From NCBI GenBank assembly GCA_963971285.1, contig OZ020249.1:7626001-7690000 (forward strand): a DNA stretch of 64,000 nt, written 5' to 3'. A program made the translations under genes and the position numbers. Positions 1-13,200 of the stretch are shown here, in pieces (position 1 is the stretch's first letter; each line of letters opens with the position of its first letter). The stretch comes from Astropecten irregularis. Taxonomy: Eukaryota > Echinodermata > Asteroidea > Paxillosida > Astropectinidae. Below the pieces are notes generated by a model that ran no database searches, was not told the origin of the DNA, and saw only the letters and a list, made by a program, of their open reading frames with translations.

Positions 1-1095
1 GACCATGTTTAAGAGAACTTACTGAAATTTTAATTTCTTTTTCAAAATGCGCCTGAATGAAGTCTAGACCTCAAGAATAATATTCCAATATATTGATTAT
101 TAAAACCAATATTACACTGCGCTTCATGGCCGTATGTCAAGGCTTATTATACAACCTCAATAGTCGAGAACAACATTTTTATTGATTCATTGTCCGATTT
201 TAGGCTAATAGTAATACGAAGGTTAAAAGTAGACCTACACGTAAATTTGAGTTCAATTTACAGGGTCGAAAATGTAAGCTTTATTCGGATACATTGACCA
301 TCGGTTAAATTGACCAATTATCCGTCAAAGTAAATGACACTGCAGCAAAAGTAATCTAATGAAAGTCATTTCGTAATCTTGATAATTATCTACAATTCCT
401 GAATTTAGAGACATTATTTTCCTTAAAAACCTTTTTTTTTTCAAATTTAGATTCGTTTTAAAGCTCGCAAAAATAAGAGTTTTAAGCCGATAGAAAGTGA
501 TGGAATTTAACTGCCTTCTTTCTCATTTTTTTTTCTTTTTCATTAATCTTCTTCCCAAACTTGTCAACAGGACTTCTATATAATGACAGTTACAAGATAT
601 TGAGACTTGGTGGGAACTTCGGTCGTAATGCCAAGTTGTACCTAGAAGATTGACGTCATGATTACGTCATCGGGTACCAAATTACATGCGTTCCATTACC
701 TGGACAAGAACATGCAAGTAAGACACGCGTTAATGGATGCGAGGATCAGAACAAAAAAGGGGGAGGAGTCAGAGTGACCATGCATGGGGTGGGTGTAGGC
801 AAGTGTTGTCAGGGAAAAGGACCAAATGGGTACTTTGTTTGTATTTACTTGAATATAAAATGATTAATTCCCCCCTTCACTCAGTCTTTAAGCCCCTCCC
901 CCAATTGTAAATCCTTACTTTATTAATGTAATATCCACGTGACAAAGAGCACTAGTCAGATGACACCACAGTCCCATTATTCGAAAACTATTTCATGCGT
1001 CGAGAAAGATTTTCACCAAACAGCCGTATATACGAAATCACTTCGCTCATGCTTGATGACCTTTAACCCCTCGTGACTTTCAATAATAACATGTA
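1..1095. other. Upstream region with repeat debris
   Basis: No gene is seen. About 540-680 is an inverted copy of sequence found at about 34760-34930 inside intron 31, including the paired TGACGTCA-like sites, so those CRE-like sites belong to a repeat rather than clearly to the promoter. About 685-850 resembles the Penelope-like family-2 remnants seen near 8050 and 58150. I see no convincing TATA box in front of the receptor start. Confidence 0.5.
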
Positions 1096-1098
1096 ATG
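1096..1098 (+). other. Alternative in-frame upstream ATG
   Basis: An ATG 63 nt upstream, in frame with the chosen start and preceded by an in-frame TAA at 1087, would add 21 mostly polar residues before the hydrophobic signal core. The 1159 ATG is preferred because it begins directly with the hydrophobic stretch and has ACC before it. Confidence 0.4.
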
Positions 1099-1158
1099 GC
1101 GAATCTCGAACAGAGAGATTTAATTTTGGTTCCGTCTTGTTTTAACTCAATTTCGACC

Positions 1159-1253
1159 ATGTTTTTGCTTCTGATTGCCGCACTTTTCGTTGGAAATACT
1201 CATGCAGGGTCCTGTGGAGTCGAAGGATTCGATTTGACCCCGATCCAGACTTG
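1159..1253 (+). CDS. IGF2R: IGF2R exon 1: signal peptide and start of domain 1
   Basis: Residues 1-32. A hydrophobic signal peptide [16 protein letters not shown] is followed by a likely cleavage after Ala16 and by the first cysteine of domain 1. The donor is GTAAGA. The exon ends with two bases of a Trp codon that exon 2 completes. Confidence 0.88.
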
Positions 1254-4200
1254 GTAAGAAGCAGACATTTGATTTTAAAACCGAACATTGATTGAACAAT
1301 TTTACTAACGTTAGACCAAATTCTTTATTGATTTACATAAATTTGCTATAAAACTGAAATATGATGCACTTTTTATGTTTTCGTTGTTAAAATAAAACTT
1401 TCACTAGGCCTACACAAGATCTTCTAAATTGTATCATTTGAAATACGTTTGATTGATGAACTGATAATAATTTTGCTCAAACTCAAAGTAAAATTTTCCA
1501 AATTTAAAATGCACAGCCACATACTTTTTGAGACAAAGCAAAAAATTACGGCGATTGTGGGTTGACGGGATCCCAAAACACATTGATTTTTTTGGCTCTG
1601 AACTAACTTCTACTCCTCAAAAATGATACTTTTGACTTTCAGCAAATGTTCCTGGGTCCTTAAAAGCCTAGATTGAAGAAATTTGTTAAACATTTCAGGG
1701 TTAAAATTCAATTTTCTTACGCGCTTCTTGTAAACTTTAAAACAGGCCGTCTGATCGCGTGAGGCCATTTTGTCTGGTCTGGTTAGTCTAGTGCCCAGAC
1801 CCAACATATCAAGAGTCCTCAAAATGTCAGAGTGGAAACCAGACTATTCTCGTGTGCGGCCGTCCGTGCAGGGGTGAAATGTTACAATCTTGGTTAGGCC
1901 TACCGTTTTTACCCCATAATTTCCCTCAAAAATCAAAGCCCTGCCCTCTTTCCAAAAAATTAACCTTGGTAATATAGAGGAGAAGACCAACAAAGTATTT
2001 GTAGGTAAGTTACTTTTCAAAAAGAAGTTTCCTTTCCTTTATAGTTTTAGGACCCGTAAAGCTACAATCCCCAGAATTACAGCTGTTTTAGCCTGCAGTC
2101 ATCGGTTTCCGATGGGATAACGGGAAAACTTCTATAAAACAGAAACAAAATAAAATTTCAGAAAATCACTTCACTAACTTTGAACTGGACACTTCCAGAT
2201 TATAATCTGTTAAAATTCTCGAAGTTGAAGTCTTTTCTTTGGAAATATTGTAAGTCATTTACAGCGACATCGATTCCGCTATGTAAACAAAGCGTCACCA
2301 GTTTTCGATAACTTGGTTGTGCGGCAAAGTTCGTTGACATCGGAGTAGCTATGGCGTGCCAAGTCACTCAAAAATTGATGAAATATTGTCCTGACTCGAT
2401 TTGATCGAACTGGGTCGATGGAGTTATTTATAAAAGGTCCTGAAACGGTTTTGATTCAAAGATTGTGAATGTTAAACTATTTTGTATATAAATAAATGGT
2501 TGAATCAAAAAAATGAGAATTTGGTACAGATCATGGTAGGTAAAATTATTATCAAACATTTTTATAATATCTGGCATCATTATGAGAGACCTAAACGTGG
2601 ATAGCTTAAGTTCATCAGCTTAGCAAAGTTTTAAATTAAAAAGAGAAAAATAAAATTATGGCACTTCGATTTGAGAAAGACTTTAACACTTTTGTTACAT
2701 TGGCATGCCATTAAAACCCAGATCGCACTGGGATCACGTGACCTGCCGTCTGACATCGGAAGAATGAAAGTTGTTCGAGCAGACGACAGTTTAGTTTGAA
2801 ATATTTGACCACAGATTGTGTCTTTTATAAACGTTTGAACATTAGCCTTAAAATGCATTAGTAATCTATACCCCAAATTACATAGTTTTTTACTTTTGAG
2901 TATCACTCACAACTGAAAACTTTATTCTCAATATCCTGAATGTCGGAGATAGCCCTGAGTGTAGTCATCACTTCAGGCATACTGATCACAAAGTATCACG
3001 CACGGTCTCGCAGTAAATGGGAATCAAATTTCGTCATCGAAAACATATGTCCATCGGAAACTCATGACCGGACGATACAACTTGGCAAACATTTTTTTAG
3101 ATGCGAATAACGTACCGAAGAAGTAATGCTTTGTAATGAAATAAATGTAATTTCAATCTTTTCTTGATAATTATCAGCAAGATTTTATTTTGAACCTGCA
3201 CTGTAAAACAAAGAATACAAAACATTAATAACAACCTGTTGTTACAGTTAGTTATTCTGTTGAGCGCAATATTTCAACCTGTGCAATCTTTAACAGTTTG
3301 TCCGAAGTGACTTGTTTTTAAAGAAAACCTGTGAGGCTGTGTCCAACATTTTTAACCTAGGCCTAACTGGAGTGAAGGTAGCTAAGTGCCATGGTTAAAA
3401 AAAATCCCAAATGAGTGTTAAATTCAAAATTGCACACGGCCCCGTTTCAAACATGTGCAGGCGTCAAAATTGCGCTCAACAGTTCTCATGAATAATGGGT
3501 TGTTCCGTCAGACCATAACATTGATCATACCATTTGTATGATATTTCTCTCTCAATTAGGAAAACGTGGGTTCTCAAGATAAATCTGGACTCCACACCTT
3601 CAGTGTTTTACATGAACTTGTGCGACACGGTCCAAACCGCGACAAGCGGGAACCAGTGCTCTAGTTCTGGTAGTACCCAGACTTCCATCTGCCTTAAGAA
3701 AGGCCAGGACTACACCAGCATCGGCTACCACAATGACACGATCATTGCCACACCCAGGGAAAATGGTGGAGGCTTTCGTCTAGATTTCAGGGCAGGTGAC
3801 TGCCCGGACAGCACGAAAACTCCAAAAGAACAATGGCAGGCGACGATTAATTTTAAATGTGACAAAACATTGGTGAGTTTGAAGTAAAACTGGAAGACAT
3901 AAAAAATTTGTTTCCTTTTAAGCTTTGCATTCATATGTTAAACGTATCCATTTTTGTAGTAACATCTATCAAAGCAGCGGCTTCTGGCTACGGCTTGGAT
4001 GAAAATATTATCATTTGAACAGAAAGCCAAAGCCAAAGCCGAAGCTGCTAAGGCTTTGAAAGGGACCTTTTTATGGTGTCCCTACCATGTTTAAAGGTAG
4101 TATCATACTTTGGTTTTTGTCAAAGAAGTACAGATTCATGGGCAAAAATATCAAGGAAGATACAGCCACAGTCATCTGTGAACATTTCAGTCCCATACGG

Positions 4201-7200
4201 TGCCCACTTTTTGAGAAAATCATGAAAAACGCCCACAGTATTTCTTAAGTCTTTTTTCTTTTATTTTTGATCTTTTAAAAGATCAAAAAAGATTTTCGGT
4301 CGTTGTTTTACTAATTTACTGATAAATACACTATTTCAGTTGGAAAAATTGTAACAGTATGTTTCTACCAATCTACCACCACCATCTTCATACCCTGAAA
4401 GTTATACATAAATCTGTGAACATTTCTGTTTTGGTTTCTTACCAAAGTATTATACTACCTTTAAAGGTACATGATTGGTAATGCTCACAGAACAGCACTC
4501 ACACATTGTCTAATCCAACATGTACAAAAAATAACACGCCTGCGAAAATTTGAGACATCGAACAACTGAGTCACGAGAAAATAGCGAAAAACCAACTCAA
4601 TTTTTCTTAAGAATGGTTTTTATCAATACCTTGATATCAAAACTATTTCCGGTCTTTGTTTGACTAATTTCTGGATAAATACAGCATTTCATGTGGAAAT
4701 GAAATATTTTAAAGGTTGTATCATACTTTGGTAAAAAACCAAAACAGAAATTTTCACAGATTTACGTATAACTTACAGGATATGAAGATGGTGGTGGTAG
4801 AAACATACCGTTAAAATGTTTCGGCCTGAAATGGTGTATTTATCCAGAGATTAGTAAAGCAATGACCGAAAATCTTTTTGATAAAAAATAATAGAGAAAA
4901 GACTTAAGAAGTACTGTGGCCGTTTTTTCACTGTTTTCTCAAAAAATGGGCACCGTATGGGACTGAAATTTTCACAGATGACCTTTTCTGTATCTTCCTT
5001 GATATTTCTGCCCATAAATCTGTATTTCTTTGACAAAAACCAAAGTATGATACTACCTTTCATTAATAACGGTATGTTTCTAATAGCACCATCTTCACAT
5101 CCTGAACATATGTTACCAATCCCGTACTGTACCTTTAACCTCAAAATGTAAATTCACGTATATTACAGGGTTCCCCAGTGTTTCTCGAGCGATCGGGCTG
5201 TACGTATTTCTTTGAGTGGCACAGTTCGGTCGCCTGTAAGAATCAGCCACAGCCATCCCTCCATGAGGTGCCGTGCTCCTACTACGACAACAGCAACAAG
5301 AAGCGGGACTTGACGGCACTCATCAAGCAGCAAGGCGGCTACAGGGTGGACTCTGGTACGGGCGAAGAGCTGTACATCAACGTCTGCAGGGACATCACAC
5401 CACGTAAGTGGAGAAACATTGCCTCAACAGTCCAAGTAGTCTTACCGAATCAAGGCCTGAGACAAACAGGGGCCAATTTCAAGGCCCTGCTCAGCACAAA
5501 AATTTGCTAAGCATGACATTTCTGTCTTCATAAAAACAGGATTAACAATCAAATTTCCATGTGTTGTGTATCACTTGTGATTGTTCTTTGGCTTTTGTTT
5601 GCTGCCCATGAAAATCAAATGGAATTGTTAATGGCGGTTTGTTTTATTGAGTAAGACATTTTTATGCTAAGCAAACTTTTGTGGTTAGCAGCTCCATGAA
5701 ATTGGCCGCAGGCTGCCTGGAAGATTGATTACCCTGAGACGAAACTGTGCTTAGAAGCTACATAGCCATTTGTGTTAGATTTCACAGAAAACGGATTGAT
5801 CTTAAAAAGCCCACGCTTATTGTTTTAACCCTAACCCTCTGTACCTACCACACAAGACAACCAAAGACTTACCAAAGGGCCTGTTTGTTTAATGCACAGG
5901 ATCACGAATCTTGCGGATTTGGATCCCATTTTAGCGTACCCTGCATAGGACGTGGATCCCTAAATCTGGGATCCTAAAGTTGCGTTAAACAAACAGGCCC
6001 AAAGTCTCCACGGGGGACTGGATCATAAACCATAGTTCACCCAACCCTCCGCACCTACCACACAAGACAAGAGCTGCTTACCACACACTACCACAGTCTC
6101 CACATGGAAACTGGATCATAAACCATAGTTCACCCTAACCCTCCGCACCTACCACACAAGACAAGAGCTGCTTACCACACATTACCACAGCCTCCACAGG
6201 GGGGACTGGAAATTGACCCTAACCCTCCGCACCTACCACACAAGACAAGAGCTGCTTACCACACATTACCACGGTCTCCACAATGGAACTGGATCATAAA
6301 CCACTGTTGACCATAACACTCTGCACCTAACTTACAAGACAAGAGCTGCTAGTGTATTGTGGTATTCAGGTGTTTATATGTTTCATTTTGCACAGATGGA
6401 CCGACAGCAAATTGCCCTGCTGGTAGCGCCGGCTGTCGCATCACGAACACCACTAACACAGACGGTACCATCAGCCGTGTGGCCATTGACCTAGGCCAGT
6501 CGCACCAAGCCTTGCAAATGATCGGCCAAGATAGGACCCAGCTACTGTACAACACCAGCACCAAGCCAGTCGGGTGCCAGTCGAATCCACAAGTCATCAT
6601 TGTATTCATATGCCCAAGGGAGGGCGGCCGAAATGAAGGGGTAAGGTACCAGATCTAGGCTCACCCAATTCAACCAGTAGAGGGCGCTTTAATGCTCATG
6701 CAGTAAATGCATTATTTCTTTACTAGGACTCGTAATTATTAATCAATCAGTGGGAGCATGCGCCGCGGCAGTGCATTGCCGTATCTACCTTCGAGTGGTA
6801 CTCTTTCGGTCGTCTGATAGCCATCCCCAAGCAGCCAAGCGACCCATCCCCATCTCAGCAAAATATCGATCCATCTGACGCAACCACGTGTCATGTGGAT
6901 GCCCCACTGGGCGAGTTCTACCAGTAGGTTCTCTCATAGAGAGAATCCGCCTGGCAGGATCACTCACAGGGAATCTAGCCACATAACTCGTAATTAGCAT
7001 TGATATAATTATTAACAATTGTGACTTGACACTGTCACAAATGATGCTCCAACCCGGTCAAATGGCCCATATTTTCAGTACTTGAATGATATGGAAACAA
7101 TTTTTTTTTCAAGAGTATATGGTTTTTGAGTTGCTATCCTCCTCTGTCTGTTGAAACCTGAGACAATTCAGGAGATTTTGAATGGGATAAGTCAACAGAA

Positions 7201-10200
7201 TGTTGCCTTTGAATAGCTGGACAGGCTGATGACACCTGACGACCCATTCATGTTATAGCACTAGTTCTCATTGATTTTTTTCATTACGCTATTGATAATA
7301 ATATTTCTTATGGGTGCATTTGTTTAGCTCCCCCGGATCGACACCAGTCAACCTCGTCCCCATTCTATAGCTTGTTTTGTGCAGTATAGCATGACCATTC
7401 CCAGTAAGAGCTGACCCGTGTTAGCTAAACGAATGCACCCTAAGTTGACCACGACACTGCATTCAAAGTGCTGCAGTTCTGTAGTTGACGGTTTGCGGCA
7501 AATTTCGCCAGCTCGGACGAATTTCCCTGACTAGATGACAAGGATGCAAAGCAGCTCCCATCCCACGTTATCAATCTTGATTAATTGTTTCCTCGTCCAG
7601 AGTCAAAATCCGAAGCTGATCATCGGCACGAGCTGCAACTACGAAGTGGAGTGGGTTACGGAGTTTGCCTGCGAAGTCGAGATGCTAACCACGACCAGCT
7701 GCGCCTTCACCAACGACCAGCACGGTGTGGACCTGGACCTTAGCCCACTGACTGCCGCAACACGTAAGGTTACAATTCAAACTTGCCAGTGTGGTGTCGC
7801 CATCACAACTAGCACTTGCATGCATTTTGGCTGCAGGTTCGAATCCCGCTTCAGTCGATTTTCTTTGTTCACCCTTCAAATGAAACCTGCTTTCACCTTT
7901 TTATTATTAGGCATCAATAAGAATGATGCAATCTTAATACAAGTAATAAACTGCGGCAAGCTGCTCATCAGCCAAAAATGACCTGAAATATATAAAATGC
8001 TTGGAGTTTGGAGGGCTTGACGCATTTCGATCCTAGCAGGATCTTTCTCAAAGGCTAAATGACAAGAAGACAAGAACATGCAAGTGAAAGATGCACATAA
8101 ATGGATGAGAGGATCAGGATAAAAAGGGAGGGGGTTGGAGGGTGGGGGTAGGTAAGAGTGGTCAGACAAAGAGGGGTCAGATAGGCAAGATCAAAGGTAC
8201 CGGACTACAAAAGGTTTGGGAAGAATTGGGCTTCGGGGAACTGGGATTTATACAATAAAGGTAATTAGAGAAAGATGAAGAAGTTGGTAAAGTACAAATC
8301 TTAGAAGTTATTTGATGCTACATGGACACTGTCCTAAAATTTCCCCAATTTTGATAAATGAACAATACATGAAAGATTTGAGGCTTTGCATGGTGACAAT
8401 TGGTATGTGGATCGGTTTGCGGAAACACCATGTAAGAATCGTTTCGTACTTTTGCACTTCTACATGTATTTCGTTTGCATCCCTCATAAGGTCTCAACGT
8501 TTCCACTAGCCTGCTCTAGTCCTCATCAGGAGACATCAGGGGGCCGATTTCATAAAGCTCAGTGATGCGTCGCAACTCGATTTGCAACGCGTCGTAGCTG
8601 TGACGCGTCGCATAGTTAGATAATAATAATAATAACCGTCCATAAAGTATGGATACATCTTGAATCTGCAACGCCTCGTACGTTTTATGAAAGCGGCCCC
8701 AGGCCCTCCCAACTCCGAAGCATTTTATATATTTCAGGTCGTTATTTTGGCTGATGAGCAGTTTGCATCATACTTGTTGATACCTGATAATGAACAGATT
8801 TCATTTAGGTGAACAAAGACTGAAGCAGGATAATAATAATAATAATTTGGGAGGCTAATCATCCTTACTCACAGCTGGGGTACTGCATTGCGACTTCAAC
8901 GTGATCGTGTAGCAGGCTTTCACGGGCGCCCTTGGCTGCCAGCCACATCAACCCATATATGATCACGGAGTACAGCCTGAGATCAAAAGTGTTTGATTTT
9001 TGTGGAGGGAGGAAAACCGGAGAACCTGGAAAAAAACCCTCGTAGCTTAGGAGAGAACTAACGCACAACTCTACTCACATATGACCCAGGCCGGATTTGA
9101 ACCCGGGCCACATTGGTGAGAGGCGAGTGCCTAACGCACTTGCCACCTATGCCCCCTTTTTGATTCAAACCTCTTGTGTCCTCTGGTCCATATCCACCAT
9201 TCCCGTCAAACCTTTCCTCATTTTTAAATTCCCACAGCCGACAACAATTATCGGGTCGAGGACAGTGAGCACAAGTACCGGTATTACCTGGATGTTTGTC
9301 GGAACTTGGGGATACCCTGCGGGAGTAAGGTGGACGGGCAGGACAATCACGGCGCCATCTGTCAGGAACAAGTCTTGGGAGGTAATCGCGTTGTCGCTGG
9401 CGTCGACGCTGGACATCGTCTCAGGTTAGTGCGGCCAACAAGAGCAAGACAGGACCCCACAGTAGGAAATGTTGATTATGTGTTTCGAAACGAAATATGC
9501 CTCCACGCAAGTCAGGCTATTAATAGCACACAAGTCTATAGGAAACGGCTGCAGCCAGTGGCTAGTGGCTGCCATTATAGGTGTATGTGTTGTATATGAA
9601 GCCAAAGCCACAGCCCTTTAAGAACATCCTGACGTCTAATTTGTAGCAAATGTTTTGAAAATGTTGATTATGTGTTTCGAAACGAAACGTGACTCCTCGC
9701 ATGTCAGACTATTAATAGCACTATTAGGTCTATAGGAAACGGCTGCTGCCAATGGCTAGTGGCTGCCATAGGTGTATGTGTTATTTATGAAGCCAAAGCC
9801 ACAGCCCTTTAAAAACATCCTGTTGTCTAACTTGTAGAAAAATATTTTGAAAATGATGATTATGTGTTTCGAAACATAATGTGCCTCCACGCAAGTCAGG
9901 CTGTTAATAGCACACGAGTCTATAGGAAACGGCTGCAGCCAGTGGCTAGTGGCTGCCATAGGTGTATGTGTTGTATATGAAGCCACAGCCCTTTAAGAAC
10001 ATCCTGACGTCTAACTTGTAGAAAATGTTTTGAAAATGTTAATTCTGTGTTTCGAAACAAAACGTGACTCCACGCAACTCAGGACGATTCATTAAATCAT
10101 CCTGATTCAAAATAACACTTTCTGTCAATTGAGCAATACCAGTCATTTGATGATGAAAAAGGTGATCAAAGTCACGCGATGTCGTGTTGCTGGTAGCGAC

Positions 10201-13200
10201 ATTTCGGCAGCTGGTACTACATGCCTTCATCAGGCAACCAGTCATTTGATCGCTGAATTATTTGTGATATTTGACAAACTCTCGTCTGTTCGTCCCTCTC
10301 GTAGTTACGCAGACGGAGAACTCACCCTGACCTACAAAGGAGGAGATGTCTGCAACCACAACCAATTTCCTCGGACGTCCATCATTTCATTTGAATGCAA
10401 CAAAACAGCAGGTAAACAATAACAAACACCCCATTAACCCGTCTTAATGCACCGATCCAGTAGGCCACGCCCACCATAGCAACGTCCAAGCAACGACGCA
10501 CCCAACCTGTCACGATCGCCCACACGTGGAGCAATGCACACCCTCAACCATCGAAAGCACCTCTCTCCGTTGGACTTGAGTTTTGCAAAAGGCCAAAAAT
10601 GTACATTTCCTCTCAGCCAGGGCATCGAGAGTCAGGAATACAATGAAAATATAAACACCGCTTGACCATGGTTGAGGATAAAATCGGATTAAAAAAAAAA
10701 AAAAAAAAATGTCAAATATTTTGTCGGTCAAAATGGCAGCAATTTGTCGGACCTTAAATAACGTATTGTGATTGGTCAATTTGTCAAGGGGCGTGGCCTA
10801 CTCGATTGGTGTATTAAGATCAATTTGGCTACTGCCATCGCCATAAAGTCGCTATTACCAATACTTAGCTGTACTTTGTCTTGTATAAAGTACAGTGGAA
10901 CGCCGCTTTAACGAACATGACGGGATGGACAGCACAGATATTGTCCGTTATAGTGGTTGTTCCTTGTAGTGTTTTAAAGAACCATATTCAGGATGTGTTG
11001 TACAAAAAAAATTAGGGGCCAAAGATGATGTTGGGTATAGCCCATAGAGTTAAATACAAATCTCGAGTGCACGCTTTGTATTCAATGTGCGCTTTGTTTG
11101 CAATCCGACATGGACGGCCAGCCGCCATCTTTCCTGGAGTAACATAGCAGGCGCAGTAGAGTCAAAATACCGTACCCGGATGTTACTCAGTGAACTGCGC
11201 GCACTGTGCGTAACACGACTTGTATTTTATGCACAGTGCTGCGCGCACGAACTGGGGTAAGAATATATACGCACAACTTGCAAAGGGACCCGCGCATTAA
11301 TGGCGTCAGCCATGATTCAGGTATCACGCTCAGAGTGCACACTCTTAGTTTTTTTTTATTAAACTCCATGGGTATAGCCAAATGTTCGGTGTTTGTTAAA
11401 GTGGCGTTCCGCTGTATTGTTCTTAACTTTCTTTATGAAAATACTGTGATTTCTTTGCGTGATTTTGTTTTCTAGGTAAAGGGAGCCCCATGTATGTCAC
11501 GGAAACAGAATGCACTTATTTCTTTGAGTGGAAGACCCAGTATGCCTGCCTCGATCACCCTGTCGGAAAGAGTTGCCATTTGGACTTTGGCGGTCAGCAC
11601 TATGACCTCTCACCCCTGGTGCGGGAGTCCGGCGCCAACTGGCAGGCGCTGAACGGCCAACACCAGTCGGATGTGACCAGCGACAACGGGGAGTACTTCA
11701 TCAACGTCTGTGCAGAGATTCTACCCCAGGGACCTCCAAAGCTGGCTGAATGTGCCGATAAATCGGCGGCCTGCTTCATAGGTACAACGTCTTTCCACAC
11801 ACGCGAGGCATTCTAACTGGTACCCTGAGCAAAGATAGTTGACTATAGGGAGGCCTCATCATAGGGCTGGATAGCTCAGGTGGTAGAGCGCTGGTATGGC
11901 AGTTCATGGGTTATATGGCTTCTGACTGGCACCCTGAGCAAAGATAGTTGACTATAGGGAGGCCCCATCATAGGGCTGGATAGCTCAGATGGTAGAGCAC
12001 TGGTATGGCAGTTAATGGGTTATGTGGCTTCTGACTGGCACCCTGAGCAAAGATAGTTGACTATAGGGAGGCCCCGTCATAGGGCTGTATAGCTCAGATG
12101 GTAGAGCGCTGTACTAGTGTATTTAATTCGGAGGTCACTGACGTGACACAAGTTCAAGTCCAGTTTCTGTCAGATTTTCTTTGTTTGGCCCAATTTTATA
12201 ATCTTCTTACTAGTCAAAAAAGATGCTTAGCAAATTGTTAACGCTAAGCAGAAATTACCAGAGAACCGGCTGCATAGAATTTACATTGCATGGAATTTTT
12301 GGTTGTTTTACCCATTTTGATATTATGCTTTAATAGCTGCTTTGTGAAACCGGTCCCCCGTGTTTTGTGCTTTACGCCATTCTTGTCATTTTTTCTCTGT
12401 ACAGGTCACGATGGTCAAGCCCAAAGTCTCGGTCAGTACAAGGAAGCACCGGTATTCCGCAACGGTCACATCACACTGACCTACTACAATGGTAGTGGCT
12501 GTAACGGTCAAGCCAAGACGGTCATTACCTTCATATGTGCATACGGTGAGTCTGCAGAAAGCACAGGATTTGTAACCTACCCAAAGGAAAATGTACACAG
12601 ATTTACGTATAACTTTCAGGGTATGAAGATGGTGCTGGTAGAAACATACCGTTAAAATATTTCCACCTGAAATGGTGTGTTTATCCAGAAATTTGTCAAA
12701 CAAAGACCGAAAATAGTTTTGATCTCGGGGTAAGACCAAAACTGTTCTGTATGTTTTGTAAGAAAATTTACTCTGGTTTTCGCTAGTTTTTCGTGATTCA
12801 GATGTCTGATTGAGCTCAATTTTGTGTGATGAAGCCAAATCCACACATACCTGGCCTTACTTTCGTTTGTTTTTTTGTTTGTCAGGTGATCTGGAGAGCG
12901 CCCCCTCCATTGTCCGCAAATCTTCGACGACCTGTCTGTACGAGTTTGAGTGGCGGACAGCCGCAGCCTGTCCGCTGGGCCACAAGTGGGGTACGGACTG
13001 CCGAGTATTTGATGATGATGCTGGTAAGTTTTGCCTTGGTGTCCCTGGTCATTACCTTGGTGCCCCTGGTCATTGCCTTGGTGTCCCTGGTCATTGCCTA
13101 GCTGCCCCTGGTCATCTCCTTGATGCCCCTGGTCATTGCCTTGGTGCCCACGGTCATTGCCTTGGTGCCCCTGGTCATTGCCTTGGTGCCCCTGGTCATT

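Noticed and set aside
600..680. Paired TGACGTCA-like sites as receptor promoter elements
   Set aside because: The same block occurs inverted inside intron 31 as part of a dispersed repeat.
5822..5840. Interstitial telomere repeat
   Set aside because: Only two CCCTAA units in a 90-bp tandem repeat.
7876..8169. 97-residue - strand frame
   Set aside because: A retroelement remnant (FEKDPARIE segment), not a host gene.
9080..9150. tRNA-like sequence on the - strand
   Set aside because: GGTTCAAATCC-like element is present but the acceptor stem does not close; treated as SINE debris.
9374..9385. GGAG-GTAATC as exon 6 donor
   Set aside because: Ending the exon there breaks the reading frame into exon 7; the GTTAGT site at 9425 keeps it and fits the family.
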